From Oscillospiraceae bacterium (GTDB taxonomy: Bacteria; Bacillota; Clostridia; Oscillospirales; Ruminococcaceae), in NCBI GenBank assembly GCA_022792755.1, contig JAAWBP010000087.1:1-6717 (forward strand): a DNA stretch of 6,717 bases, read 5' to 3'. Below the pieces are notes generated by a model. The model was not told where the DNA came from, did no database searches, and was given only the letters and a program-made list of their open reading frames with translations. Below are positions 1 to 5,959 of the stretch, piece after piece. A program made the translations under genes and the position numbers. How positions within the stretch are numbered: the first letter of the stretch is position 1; each line of letters opens with the position of its first letter.

Positions 1-84
1 CCCGGCCACGGACCTCGCAGGATAAAAGCTTAGAGACTGGCAGAACGTTCGTGTGCGAACCACCGGCGGAGGTACTCCGCCCCT
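1..84 (-). repeat. Inverted copy (U0) of the structured intergenic repeat, cut by the window start
   Basis: Read on the minus strand, this stretch carries the same landmarks as the repeats at 5344-6515: the hairpin GGCGGAG/CTCCGCC (65-81, 3-nt loop), CGCAC (53-57), GAACGTTC just after it, and ATCCTGCGAGG (13-23). The second GC-rich hairpin of the full unit is missing. The copy is diverged from the others and faces the opposite way. It lies immediately upstream of the kinase ribosome-binding site, so it would be in the 5' untranslated region if the promoter lies before base 1. No convincing -35/-10 pair is visible in 1-108. Confidence 0.75.
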
Positions 85-108
85 GCAATAGAAAGAAGGA
101 GAAACGCG

Positions 109-1440
109 ATGCATATCTTATCGGTCGATTTCGGCACCTCTTCGGTCAAACTGTCGGTCGTGGACGACCGGCTCAACATCCTGGACTCCGCAAAGGTCTC
201 CTACCAGATTTCGGTCACCAACGGCGACTGGATCGAGCTGGACGGCCGGGTCGTCTTCGACGCGATGCTCGAAGGGATCCGGAAGCTCTCCCGGTACACC
301 GGCTCAATTGAGCTGATCGGGTTCGACACCTTCTCCCCCTCCATGACCTTCATGGACGAGGAGGGGAACGCCCTCCACCCGGTGCTCACCCACCTCGACC
401 GCCGGAGCAAGGAGCAGACCAAGGAGATCCTCCGGGTGATGGGGAAGGAGAAGTTCCAGAGCATCACCGGCATCCAGCCCTTCACCGGCGGCGCCTCCGT
501 CACCTCGGCCCTCTGGATGAAGGAAAACCGCCCCGATGTATTTGAGCCCGCTTACCGGCTGGGGCACCTCAACACCTACATATACAAACGTTTGACCGGC
601 GTCTTTGCGACCGATCCGACCAATGCCTCGATGACCGGGATGTACAACACCGTCACCGGAAAGGGCTGGTCGGAGGAAATCTGCACCATCTTCGGCATCC
701 CGATGGAGAAGCTCCCTCCGATCGTCGAAGCGGGGAGCGTGCTCGGCGGCCTGCGCCCGGAAATTGCGGCCCTCTGCGGATTAAAGGCCGGGATCCCGGT
801 CGCCCTCGGGGGAAACGACGCCGCGACCGCCCAGGTCGGCGCGGGGAATTCCCATTCGGGCGATATCTTAAACATCTCGGGCAGCAGCGAGATGGTCTCG
901 ATCCTCTCGGACACGCCGAAGGTCAACGACAAGTACTACCTCCGCTGCTCCGCCACCCCCGGCCTCTGGCAGATCTTCGCCATCACGGCGAGCGGCTTTG
1001 CCATCGACTGGTTCCGGGAGGAGTTTTACAAGGATATGGACGCCCGCACCTTCTTCGACAAGGAGATGCCGGAGGTCATTGCGAATCATTTGGGTTCCAC
1101 CGAGGTCGGATTCCTCCCCTATCTGGCGGGCGACCGGCAGAGCCTGGAGCCGAAGCGGGGCGCCTTCACCGGGCTGACCCTCCAGGCTACCCGGCGGGAC
1201 TTCCTGGCGGCGATCTTCATCGGCATCCACGAGCCGATCCTGGAAACCATCCGGCTGGCGGAGGCATTTCTCCCGTTAAACAAGACGGTGAAGCTCACCG
1301 GCGGGATGGTGGACGACGCGTTCCTCTCGATCAAGCACCGGCTCTTTCCCGGCTACGGCTTCGAGGTCAAGCCGGACTGCCCTATCCTGGGGAACGCTGT
1401 TTTAGCGCTCAAGGGGCTGGAGCGGAGCAAATCCGTGTGA
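109..1440 (+). CDS. FGGY-family carbohydrate kinase, substrate unknown
   Basis: Predicted cytosolic ATP-dependent sugar kinase of 443 residues, somewhat shorter than most family members (about 480-520). The N-terminal FGGY domain opens with the phosphate-loop pattern DFGTSS (residues 7-12), followed by a substrate-side HLDRRS segment (95-100) and the characteristic LNTYIYKRLTG region (154-164). The C-terminal domain has GGND at 234-237, where D237 matches the catalytic aspartate, ISGSSE (256-261) in place of the common GTS motif, LPYLAGDR (336-343), and the adenosine-binding LTGGM (396-400). The start is fixed by AAGGAG (96-101), 7 bases before ATG. It is the first visible gene of the cluster, and the next gene begins 9 bases after its stop. 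The family covers xylulose, ribulose, rhamnulose, fuculose, gluconate, glycerol and apulose kinases. The context of an isomerase and a transketolase favours a ketose, but the exact substrate cannot be read from the sequence. Confidence 0.93.
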   Translation: MHILSVDFGTSSVKLSVVDDRLNILDSAKVSYQISVTNGDWIELDGRVVFDAMLEGIRKLSRYTGSIELIGFDTFSPSMTFMDEEGNALHPVLTHLDRRSKEQTKEILRVMGKEKFQSITGIQPFTGGASVTSALWMKENRPDVFEPAYRLGHLNTYIYKRLTGVFATDPTNASMTGMYNTVTGKGWSEEICTIFGIPMEKLPPIVEAGSVLGGLRPEIAALCGLKAGIPVALGGNDAATAQVGAGNSHSGDILNISGSSEMVSILSDTPKVNDKYYLRCSATPGLWQIFAITASGFAIDWFREEFYKDMDARTFFDKEMPEVIANHLGSTEVGFLPYLAGDRQSLEPKRGAFTGLTLQATRRDFLAAIFIGIHEPILETIRLAEAFLPLNKTVKLTGGMVDDAFLSIKHRLFPGYGFEVKPDCPILGNAVLALKGLERSKSV

Positions 1441-1449
1441 GGAGGACGT

Positions 1450-1947
1450 ATGGACGCACTGTTTATCAACCGGTATTACCCTTCTCAGAAGCTCTTTGAG
1501 GCGTTCTATAAAAAGACCTCTCAAAAGTACAGCAGGATCATTGGGATTGCCGGCCTCGCTGTTCTTGCGGTCGGGCTCTTCACCCTCGCCTGGTCGGGCG
1601 GGGCAGACCTCTTCTTTCTCCTGATGGGGATCGTCGGGGCGGCGCTCTGCCTAGCGCTGATCTTTTTCCACAAGATCATGGCCCGCAGCGCGATGAACCG
1701 CACCCTGAAGCTCCACGGCGGGAAGGTGTTCCAGACCACCGTCTCCTTTGCCGAGCGGATCGTCCTTGAAGAGGGGGAGGAAACGCTCACCCTCGACTAT
1801 TCCGATATCGTCGACGTCGTCGACTGCGAAACCGTCCTCGCCCTGATGTTCGGGAAGGCGAACGGCGTCATCGTCAAAAAGGACGGTTTTTTCAAGGGGG
1901 ATTTGAAATCCTTTTCCGCCTTCCTCTCCAAAAAGCTGGAGGGCTGA
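1450..1947 (+). CDS. YcxB-like two-helix membrane protein
   Basis: A 165-residue membrane protein of unknown function. A short N-terminal cytosolic segment (1-28, with a Tyr/Phe-rich stretch) leads into two hydrophobic helices at about 30-48 and 54-73, joined by a very short WSGGAD turn, then a soluble domain (about 82-165) with a beta-rich, acidic middle (EEGEETLTLDYSDI) and a C-terminal KKDGFFKGDLKSF segment. This matches the general layout of YcxB-like proteins of Firmicutes: two membrane segments, then a PH-like domain ending in an 'iv.K..f..gd...f..fl' pattern. The start is set by AGGAGG (1440-1445), which overlaps the kinase stop region. No enzyme motif or transporter fold is visible. 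Its place in a sugar operon is unexplained; it is probably co-transcribed with the kinase. It is too small to be the missing sugar transporter. Confidence 0.8.
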   Translation: MDALFINRYYPSQKLFEAFYKKTSQKYSRIIGIAGLAVLAVGLFTLAWSGGADLFFLLMGIVGAALCLALIFFHKIMARSAMNRTLKLHGGKVFQTTVSFAERIVLEEGEETLTLDYSDIVDVVDCETVLALMFGKANGVIVKKDGFFKGDLKSFSAFLSKKLEG

Positions 1948-2039
1948 CCTTTCTTTCGGGCACAAATGCCGAGCTGTTCATAAAAGGCGGCGGAGCATGC
2001 TGAACCTATATTTCATCTTGATTCTAAGGAGGAACAAAC
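1948..2039. other. 92-bp intergenic gap, possible internal control point
   Basis: This gap separates the kinase and membrane-protein genes from the isomerase/transketolase genes. It holds a strong ribosome-binding site AAGGAGG (2026-2032), 7 bases before the isomerase ATG, and an AT-rich TATATT (2007-2012). No -35 element at 16-18 bases from TATATT was found, and there is no terminator with a T-run, so read-through from the upstream genes is the simplest reading. Confidence 0.4.
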
Positions 2040-2513
2040 ATGGTAATTTCCATCGGATGCGACAACCTCGCCATCGAACTGAAAAATGCGGTGATCGAAG
2101 AGATCAAAAAGCTGGGGCACGAAGTCCTCGACTTCGGCGTAAAGGCGCCGGAAGACCCCTACGACTACCCCGACGTGGCCTATCCGGTCGCCAAGGCGGT
2201 CGCCGATAAAAAGGCAGACCGGGCGATCCTCATCTGCGGCACCGGCATCGGGATGGCGATCTCGGCCAACAAGGTAAACGGTGTTTATGCGGCGGTCTGC
2301 CACGACATCTACTCCACCGAGCGGTCGATCCTCTCGAACGACTGCAACTGCATGTGCATGGGGGCGCTGGTCATCGGCAAGGCGACCGCGCTGACCCTCG
2401 TCCGCACCTGGCTGGGGCTGACCTTTAAGGAGAGCCCGTCCAGCAAGAAGATCGCGAAGTTCAAAGAGATCGAGGCCGGAACCATGGAGGTGAAGCTGCA
2501 TGCCGACAAATAA
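2040..2513 (+). CDS. RpiB/LacAB-family sugar isomerase with altered active site
   Basis: A 157-residue cytosolic aldose-ketose isomerase. Family marks are the N-terminal GCDNLAIELK (6-15), DYPDVA (42-47), ILICGTGIGM (63-72) with the catalytic cysteine C66, ANKVNG (76-81), and SNDCN (99-103) near the C-terminal helix. Compared with E. coli RpiB from memory, D9 is kept (D8 here) and C66 is kept. However, His10 is Asn9, the ring-opening His99 is Ser99, and the C-terminal phosphate-binding pair Arg133/Arg137 is Pro133/Lys137. Ribose 5-phosphate is therefore an unlikely substrate. A sugar that is unphosphorylated, acyclic or differently charged fits better. Start: AAGGAGG, 7 bases upstream. The reading frame overlaps the next gene by 14 bases, so its expression is probably coupled to the transketolase subunits. 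A housekeeping rpiB label would be misleading. Confidence 0.9.
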   Translation: MVISIGCDNLAIELKNAVIEEIKKLGHEVLDFGVKAPEDPYDYPDVAYPVAKAVADKKADRAILICGTGIGMAISANKVNGVYAAVCHDIYSTERSILSNDCNCMCMGALVIGKATALTLVRTWLGLTFKESPSSKKIAKFKEIEAGTMEVKLHADK

Positions 2514-3366
2514 GCCTTTTGACGGGCTGGCGTTGGAGCGCCACGCCTTCAACATGCGCCGGATGATCTGCGAGACCATCATCAACAACGGCGAAGGGCA
2601 CGGCGGCCCGGCCCTCTCCTGTGCCGACATCATGGCGGTGCTCTATATGAACGTCATGAAGATTGACATGGACGACCCAACCGGAAAGGACTGCGACAAG
2701 TTCCTCCTCTCCGCCGGGCACAAATGCCTCGCCCTTTACGCGGCGCTGGCGGAGAAAGGGATTATCGACGAGAAGGTTCTCTCCACCTACAACCAGTTCG
2801 GAACCCCCGTCCCTGGCCATCCGGACATGACCAAGCTCCGCGGCGTCCAGTTTTCCACCGGTTCGCTCGGGCACGGCCTGCCGATCGGCTGCGGCCTCGC
2901 CAAAGCCGGGAAGATGCAGGGGAAGGATTACATGACCTATGTCCTGATGGGGGACGGCGAGCACGGGGAGGGCTCGGTCTGGGAGGCCGCCGCCTACGCC
3001 GTCCACAACAAGCTGGATAACCTGGTCGCCATCATCGATGAAAACGGTTTGCAGATCAACGGGACTACGGCGGAAGTCCTCCGCCCCGCTTCCTTCGAGG
3101 ATCGTTACAGCGGATATGGCTGGGCCGTCCGGTCGATCGACGGGCACAACCTCAAAGAAATCTACGACGCGCTGAATGCCGCCCCGTTTGAGAAGGGCAA
3201 GCCCAGCCTGATTGTCGCCAAGACCAAAAAAGGCCGCGGCATCTCCTTCATGGAGGGCAACATCAACTACCATCACTGGCACCCGGGCAAAGAGGAGCAG
3301 GAGAAGGCCCTCGCCGAACTTAAGGCGATGGATGAAGCGCTCAAAGCAAAGGAGGCGGCGAAATAA
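2500..3366 (+). CDS. Split transketolase, N-terminal (thiamine diphosphate-binding) subunit
   Basis: A 288-residue subunit matching the N-terminal third of transketolase. It binds the diphosphate of thiamine diphosphate and Mg2+ and pairs with the next gene product to move two-carbon ketol units. Visible marks in order: NNGEGHGGPALS (29-40, H34), LLSAGHK (69-75, H74), PGHPDM (105-110, H107), TGSLGHG (120-126), and the cofactor motif GDGEHGEGSVWEAA (151-164) completed by DENGLQ (180-185, N182). The three histidines match yeast H30, H69 and H103, so the donor carbonyl site and cofactor site look intact. The start lies inside the isomerase gene, behind GGAGGTGA (2486-2493), 6 bases from ATG. The length is normal for split subunits. 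A lysine/alanine-rich C-terminal helix (about 264-288) ends the protein. Its stop overlaps the start of the next gene. Confidence 0.94.
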   Translation: MPTNKPFDGLALERHAFNMRRMICETIINNGEGHGGPALSCADIMAVLYMNVMKIDMDDPTGKDCDKFLLSAGHKCLALYAALAEKGIIDEKVLSTYNQFGTPVPGHPDMTKLRGVQFSTGSLGHGLPIGCGLAKAGKMQGKDYMTYVLMGDGEHGEGSVWEAAAYAVHNKLDNLVAIIDENGLQINGTTAEVLRPASFEDRYSGYGWAVRSIDGHNLKEIYDALNAAPFEKGKPSLIVAKTKKGRGISFMEGNINYHHWHPGKEEQEKALAELKAMDEALKAKEAAK

Positions 3367-4307
3367 TGGCGGTACAGGATCCGAGAAAGGTATTTGAAAA
3401 AGCATTTCTGGAAATTGGGAAGGAGAACCCGAAGGTTGTCGGCGTTTCCTGCGACTCGGCAAAGGGAGCGGGGCTCTGGTCTTTTGTGGAGGCCTTCCCC
3501 GAGCGGTATATCGAGACGGGGATTTCCGAGCAGAACGCCGTCGGCGTCGCTGCCGGGCTGTCCCAGCAGGGGTTTATCCCCGTTGTGGTGGCGATCAACC
3601 CCTTCCTCACCATGCGCAGCTACGAGCAGGTGCGGGACGACGTCGGCTATGTCAACATGAACGTCAAAATCGTCGGCTCGGGCGGCGGGCTCGCCTATTC
3701 CACCTTGGGCTCCACCCATGAGACCATCGAGGATATCGCCGTGATGCGGACGATCCCCCATCTCACCATCTTCACCCCCTGCGACGGCTACGAGGTGGAG
3801 CAGGCCATCCGCAAGGCGGTCGAGATCGAGGGCCCGGTCTACATCCGGATGCCCCGCCAGGCCAGAGAAGACCTGGCCGACCCTGCAAGCCGGCATTTCG
3901 TCCCCGGCAAGGCGGAGATTTTTGAAGGCGGGAACGACGCAGCCATCCTCGTCTCCGGCACCCTGGCGAACGAGGCGCGCGAGGCGGCGGCCCTTCTGAA
4001 AGAGGAGGGGATCCATGTGACGGTCGCGAACTTCACGACGGTCAAGCCGCTGGATGAAGAGGCGGTGAAGGAGCTCTACGCCAAAACCAAGATGCTGGTC
4101 ACCCTGGAGGAGCACTGCGACCGCGGCGGGCTCGGAACCGCTGTGGCGGAGGTCGTCTGCTCCATCCGCTCCGACAAGCCGCTTTACCGTTTGGGCATCC
4201 CGGAAGGCTCCAAAGAGGTCGGCCCCTATCTCGAGGTTCTTGACCATTACGGGCTGTCCGGCAAAAAGGCAGCCGCGAAGGTCGCGGAGCTCTACCGGGC
4301 GCTTTAA
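3366..4307 (+). CDS. Split transketolase, C-terminal (pyrimidine-binding) subunit, unusual substrate pocket
   Basis: A 313-residue partner carrying the pyrimidine-binding domain and the C-terminal domain. The cofactor-activating glutamate is E55 in ETGISEQNAVGVAAGL (50-65). It continues with PFLTMRSYEQVRDDVGY (79-95), the pocket loop (105-119), EGPVYIRMPR (155-164), and the C-terminal domain from about 190 with ILVSGT and VTLEEHCDRGGLG (245-257). In the pocket loop, yeast His481 is kept (H118), but the His469 position (phosphate contact) is Gly106 and the Asp477 position (hydroxyl/stereochemistry contact) is Leu114. Ordinary split transketolases keep a THxGxxxGEDGxxH-like loop here. The ATG overlaps the previous stop (TAATG), behind AAAGGAGG (3348-3355), so the subunits are translationally coupled. 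The protein is too short for DXS, and the paired N-subunit rules out pyruvate dehydrogenase E1. The substrate is probably not a classical phosphorylated ketose. Confidence 0.93.
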   Translation: MAVQDPRKVFEKAFLEIGKENPKVVGVSCDSAKGAGLWSFVEAFPERYIETGISEQNAVGVAAGLSQQGFIPVVVAINPFLTMRSYEQVRDDVGYVNMNVKIVGSGGGLAYSTLGSTHETIEDIAVMRTIPHLTIFTPCDGYEVEQAIRKAVEIEGPVYIRMPRQAREDLADPASRHFVPGKAEIFEGGNDAAILVSGTLANEAREAAALLKEEGIHVTVANFTTVKPLDEEAVKELYAKTKMLVTLEEHCDRGGLGTAVAEVVCSIRSDKPLYRLGIPEGSKEVGPYLEVLDHYGLSGKKAAAKVAELYRAL

Positions 4308-4338
4308 AAGCGGGACATCTTCCTAAACGATCAAACGC

Positions 4339-4375
4339 CACGCCCCGGGCCCTTTAGCAGAAGGCCCGGGGCGTG
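4339..4375. promoter_or_regulatory. GC-rich intercistronic hairpin between transketolase and aldolase genes
   Basis: A perfect 13-bp stem pairs CACGCCCCGGGCC (4339-4351) with GGCCCGGGGCGTG (4363-4375) around an 11-nt loop. No T-run follows on the plus strand (GAAGCAAAAG), so it is not a canonical intrinsic terminator. It may be a pause, a partial terminator or an mRNA-stabilising structure that sets aldolase expression apart from the genes upstream. It ends 22 bases before the aldolase ATG. The structure is seen directly; the role is inferred. Confidence 0.65.
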
Positions 4376-4397
4376 AAGCAAAAGAAAGGCGGACAAC

Positions 4398-5288
4398 ATG
4401 AGCAAGCTTTGCACCGGCGTTTTTGCGCCGATTACCACAACTTTTGACGACGACGGGGCGCTGAACCTGAACGCGCTCAAGGAAAACGTCAAAAAATACG
4501 CTGCATCCCCGATCCACGGCTACCTCGCCCTCGGCTCCAACGGGGAGAACAAGGCGCTGACCTGGGAGGAGAAGATCGAAACCGCCCGGGTGATCATCGA
4601 AAACAAGGCGCCGGAGCAGATTGTGATGGCGGGCTCGATCTTCGAGTCCACTGTGGAGACCATTGCCTTCGCAAAGGAGATGGAGAAGCTGGGGGCGGAT
4701 TACATCACCCTCCTCTCCCCCTGCTACTTCAAAAGCATGATGAAGGACGAGGTTCTGATCCGGTACTTCACCGACGTCGCCTCGGCGGTCGACACACCTT
4801 GTATGCTCTACAACGCGCCCCAGTTCTGCGGGGGGATCACCCTGAGCTTAAAGGTGATCCAGGAGTGCGCCAAACACCCGAACATCGTCGGGATCAAGGA
4901 CTCCTCTACCGGCAATGTGGAGAAGATCGCCCTGAGCGTCCCAGCCGATTTCCAGGTGCTCTCCGGTTCGGCCAACACCTTCTTAAGCTGCCTGCTCACC
5001 GGCGGGATCGGCGGGGTGATCTCGCTGGCGAACTCGGTGCCGGAGGTCGTCTGCCGCCTCTACGATTACTTTGTCCGGGGGGAGCTCGGCAAAGCGGCGG
5101 CCCTCAACCGGGAAGTCATCAAGGCCAACATGGGCGTTTCCGGGAAGTACGGCGTCGCGGGGGTCAAATACGCGATGGACCGGAGCGGCTACTTCGGCGG
5201 TGCTCCCCGCCTGCCCTTGTTCCCCATCCCGGAGGAGGGGAAGCAGGCGGTCGACGCCTGCCTGGACAGCGTGGATTTCAGCCTATAA
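4398..5288 (+). CDS. DapA/HOGA-type class I aldolase (not dihydrodipicolinate synthase)
   Basis: A 296-residue TIM-barrel enzyme of the DHDPS/N-acetylneuraminate lyase family. It forms a Schiff base between a lysine and a 2-oxo acid, usually pyruvate. The Schiff-base lysine is K167 in GIKDSS (165-170), the catalytic tyrosine is Y138 in LYNAPQ, and the carboxylate-binding loop is GSNGE (46-50). GIGGVISLANSVPE (203-216) is the usual barrel-end loop. DapA enzymes normally have GTTGE and an arginine in YNxPxRT; here the Arg position is F143. Loss of that arginine argues against aspartate-semialdehyde as substrate. GSNGE resembles 4-hydroxy-2-oxoglutarate aldolases (HOGA) and 2-keto-3-deoxy-sugar-acid aldolases. 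Start: AAAGGCGGA (4385-4393), a weak ribosome-binding site. It follows the transketolase gene by 90 bases, across a GC-rich hairpin, and is last in the cluster. A likely role is cleavage or formation of a 2-oxo-3-deoxy or 4-hydroxy-2-oxo acid. Confidence 0.9.
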   Translation: MSKLCTGVFAPITTTFDDDGALNLNALKENVKKYAASPIHGYLALGSNGENKALTWEEKIETARVIIENKAPEQIVMAGSIFESTVETIAFAKEMEKLGADYITLLSPCYFKSMMKDEVLIRYFTDVASAVDTPCMLYNAPQFCGGITLSLKVIQECAKHPNIVGIKDSSTGNVEKIALSVPADFQVLSGSANTFLSCLLTGGIGGVISLANSVPEVVCRLYDYFVRGELGKAAALNREVIKANMGVSGKYGVAGVKYAMDRSGYFGGAPRLPLFPIPEEGKQAVDACLDSVDFSL

Positions 5289-5301
5289 CGGTTTCTGAAA
5301 G

Positions 5302-5343
5302 AAAAAACGGCCTGCCTTTCATTTGAAAGGCAGGCCGTTTTTT
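5302..5343. terminator. Perfect 19-bp intrinsic terminator, probably bidirectional
   Basis: AAAAAACGGCCTGCCTTTC (5302-5320) pairs without mismatch with 5325-5343 around a 4-nt ATTT loop. The stem ends in a T-run on either strand, so it can stop the plus-strand sugar operon, whose aldolase stop lies 13 bases upstream. It could also stop minus-strand transcripts arriving from the DUF3795 gene. Confidence 0.95.
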
Positions 5344-5522
5344 GTGTGTTCGGCGGCGGAGTGCCTCCGCTGTCAATTCGGCCGGGGATACCCGGCTGGA
5401 CAATTTCGCACCCAAACGTTTGATCGGTTTTAAGGTTTTTATCCTGCGAGGCGCCTTGCGGGATACCAACATTATTACTTATTCTGCCTGCGGATCGCGT
5501 ATTGACTGCGGAAGCATTCCGC
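5344..5522 (+). repeat. Structured repeat unit U1 plus first hairpin of a truncated unit
   Basis: The unit holds hairpin GCGGAG-TGC-CTCCGC (5356-5370), a second hairpin GCCGGG/CCCGGC (5381-5396), CGCAC (5407-5411), AAACGTTT, ATCCTGCGAGG (5441-5451) folding onto GCCTTGCGGG, and the tail CTGCCTGCGGATCGCGTATT. Bases 5398-5452 are identical over 55 nt to 6015-6069, and 5356-5452 align without gaps to 5973-6069. A further hairpin, GCGGAA-GCA-TTCCGC (5508-5522), is the opening of a next unit that is cut off where the DUF3795 coding region begins. The 3' part (5479-5522) doubles as coding sequence for the C-terminus of that protein. Confidence 0.85.
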
Positions 5523-5919
5523 GCCCGCAGCCGCTGCAAACGCCGTTGTGAACCGAGACGACGCCTCCGCAGTCCGGGCAGCTCCACTTTTCTTTCTGGG
5601 ACGCGAGAAACCGTTTCATCCCGTACTGGGCGATATCGCGCAGGTTTTGGACAGGGGACTCTTTTAAAACATACTGCGACTGATAGCGGGTTTCCCGCTC
5701 CATGATCTCCCCGCAGGGGTATTCCGGGCACTGATCGCAGAACCGATAGCCCTTTTCGATTCTAACTGGGCACTGAATGATGGCGCATCTGTTTAAACAA
5801 AAGTCTGCTTTCCCCTCGTCCGGGCCGTTACAGCCCAAACAGGGCCGTTCCTTCTTATGTGCCCCGCTGCACAGGGCGCAGTCGAGCCCGCAGGGAGCGA
5901 TCATCTTTTCACTGAACAT
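5479..5919 (-). CDS. DUF3795 cysteine-rich protein with C-terminal zinc ribbon
   Basis: A 146-residue cytosolic protein with 15 cysteines, of unknown function. The N-terminal half shows the DUF3795 pattern APCGLDCALC (8-17), CLGC (27-30), C41/C45/C50, and CDQCPEYPC (61-69), suggesting metal or iron-sulfur binding. The C-terminal part, KWSCPDCGG (111-119) and CSGC (128-131), is a four-cysteine zinc ribbon preceded by a helix (about 90-110). Start: M1 is chosen because AAAGGAGGT (minus strand, 5927-5935) lies 7 bases upstream; M6 would be too far. The last 13 or so residues (GMLPQSIRDPQAE) and the stop are encoded by the adjoining structured repeat, not by family-like sequence. The gene opposes the sugar operon and lies between repeat units, apparently alone. 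It uses more A/T-ending codons than the operon genes by eye, which may indicate a separate origin. No clear promoter was found; the region upstream is repeat U2. Confidence 0.88.
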   Translation of the reverse strand: MFSEKMIAPCGLDCALCSGAHKKERPCLGCNGPDEGKADFCLNRCAIIQCPVRIEKGYRFCDQCPEYPCGEIMERETRYQSQYVLKESPVQNLRDIAQYGMKRFLASQKEKWSCPDCGGVVSVHNGVCSGCGRGMLPQSIRDPQAE

Positions 5920-5959
5920 TGTTTGAACCTCCTTTATCTATGATGGGTTGTGCCCTGCC

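Noticed and set aside
2007..2012. Internal promoter with TATATT as -10 box ahead of the isomerase
   Set aside because: The nearest -35-like TTCATA (1977-1982) is 24 bases away, too far for a sigma-A promoter.
2461..4247. Long open frames on the minus strand (2461-3462 and 3273-4247, each over 320 codons)
   Set aside because: They lie antisense to clearly homologous transketolase and isomerase genes, have low-complexity Gly/Val/Asp-rich content typical of GC-rich shadows, and lack convincing ribosome-binding sites.
4339..4375. Intrinsic terminator after the transketolase genes
   Set aside because: The stem is strong but no T-run follows on the plus strand, so it is listed as a regulatory hairpin instead.
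4398..5288. dapA (lysine biosynthesis) as gene name
   Set aside because: The signature arginine is replaced by Phe143, and the substrate loop is GSNGE rather than GTTGE.
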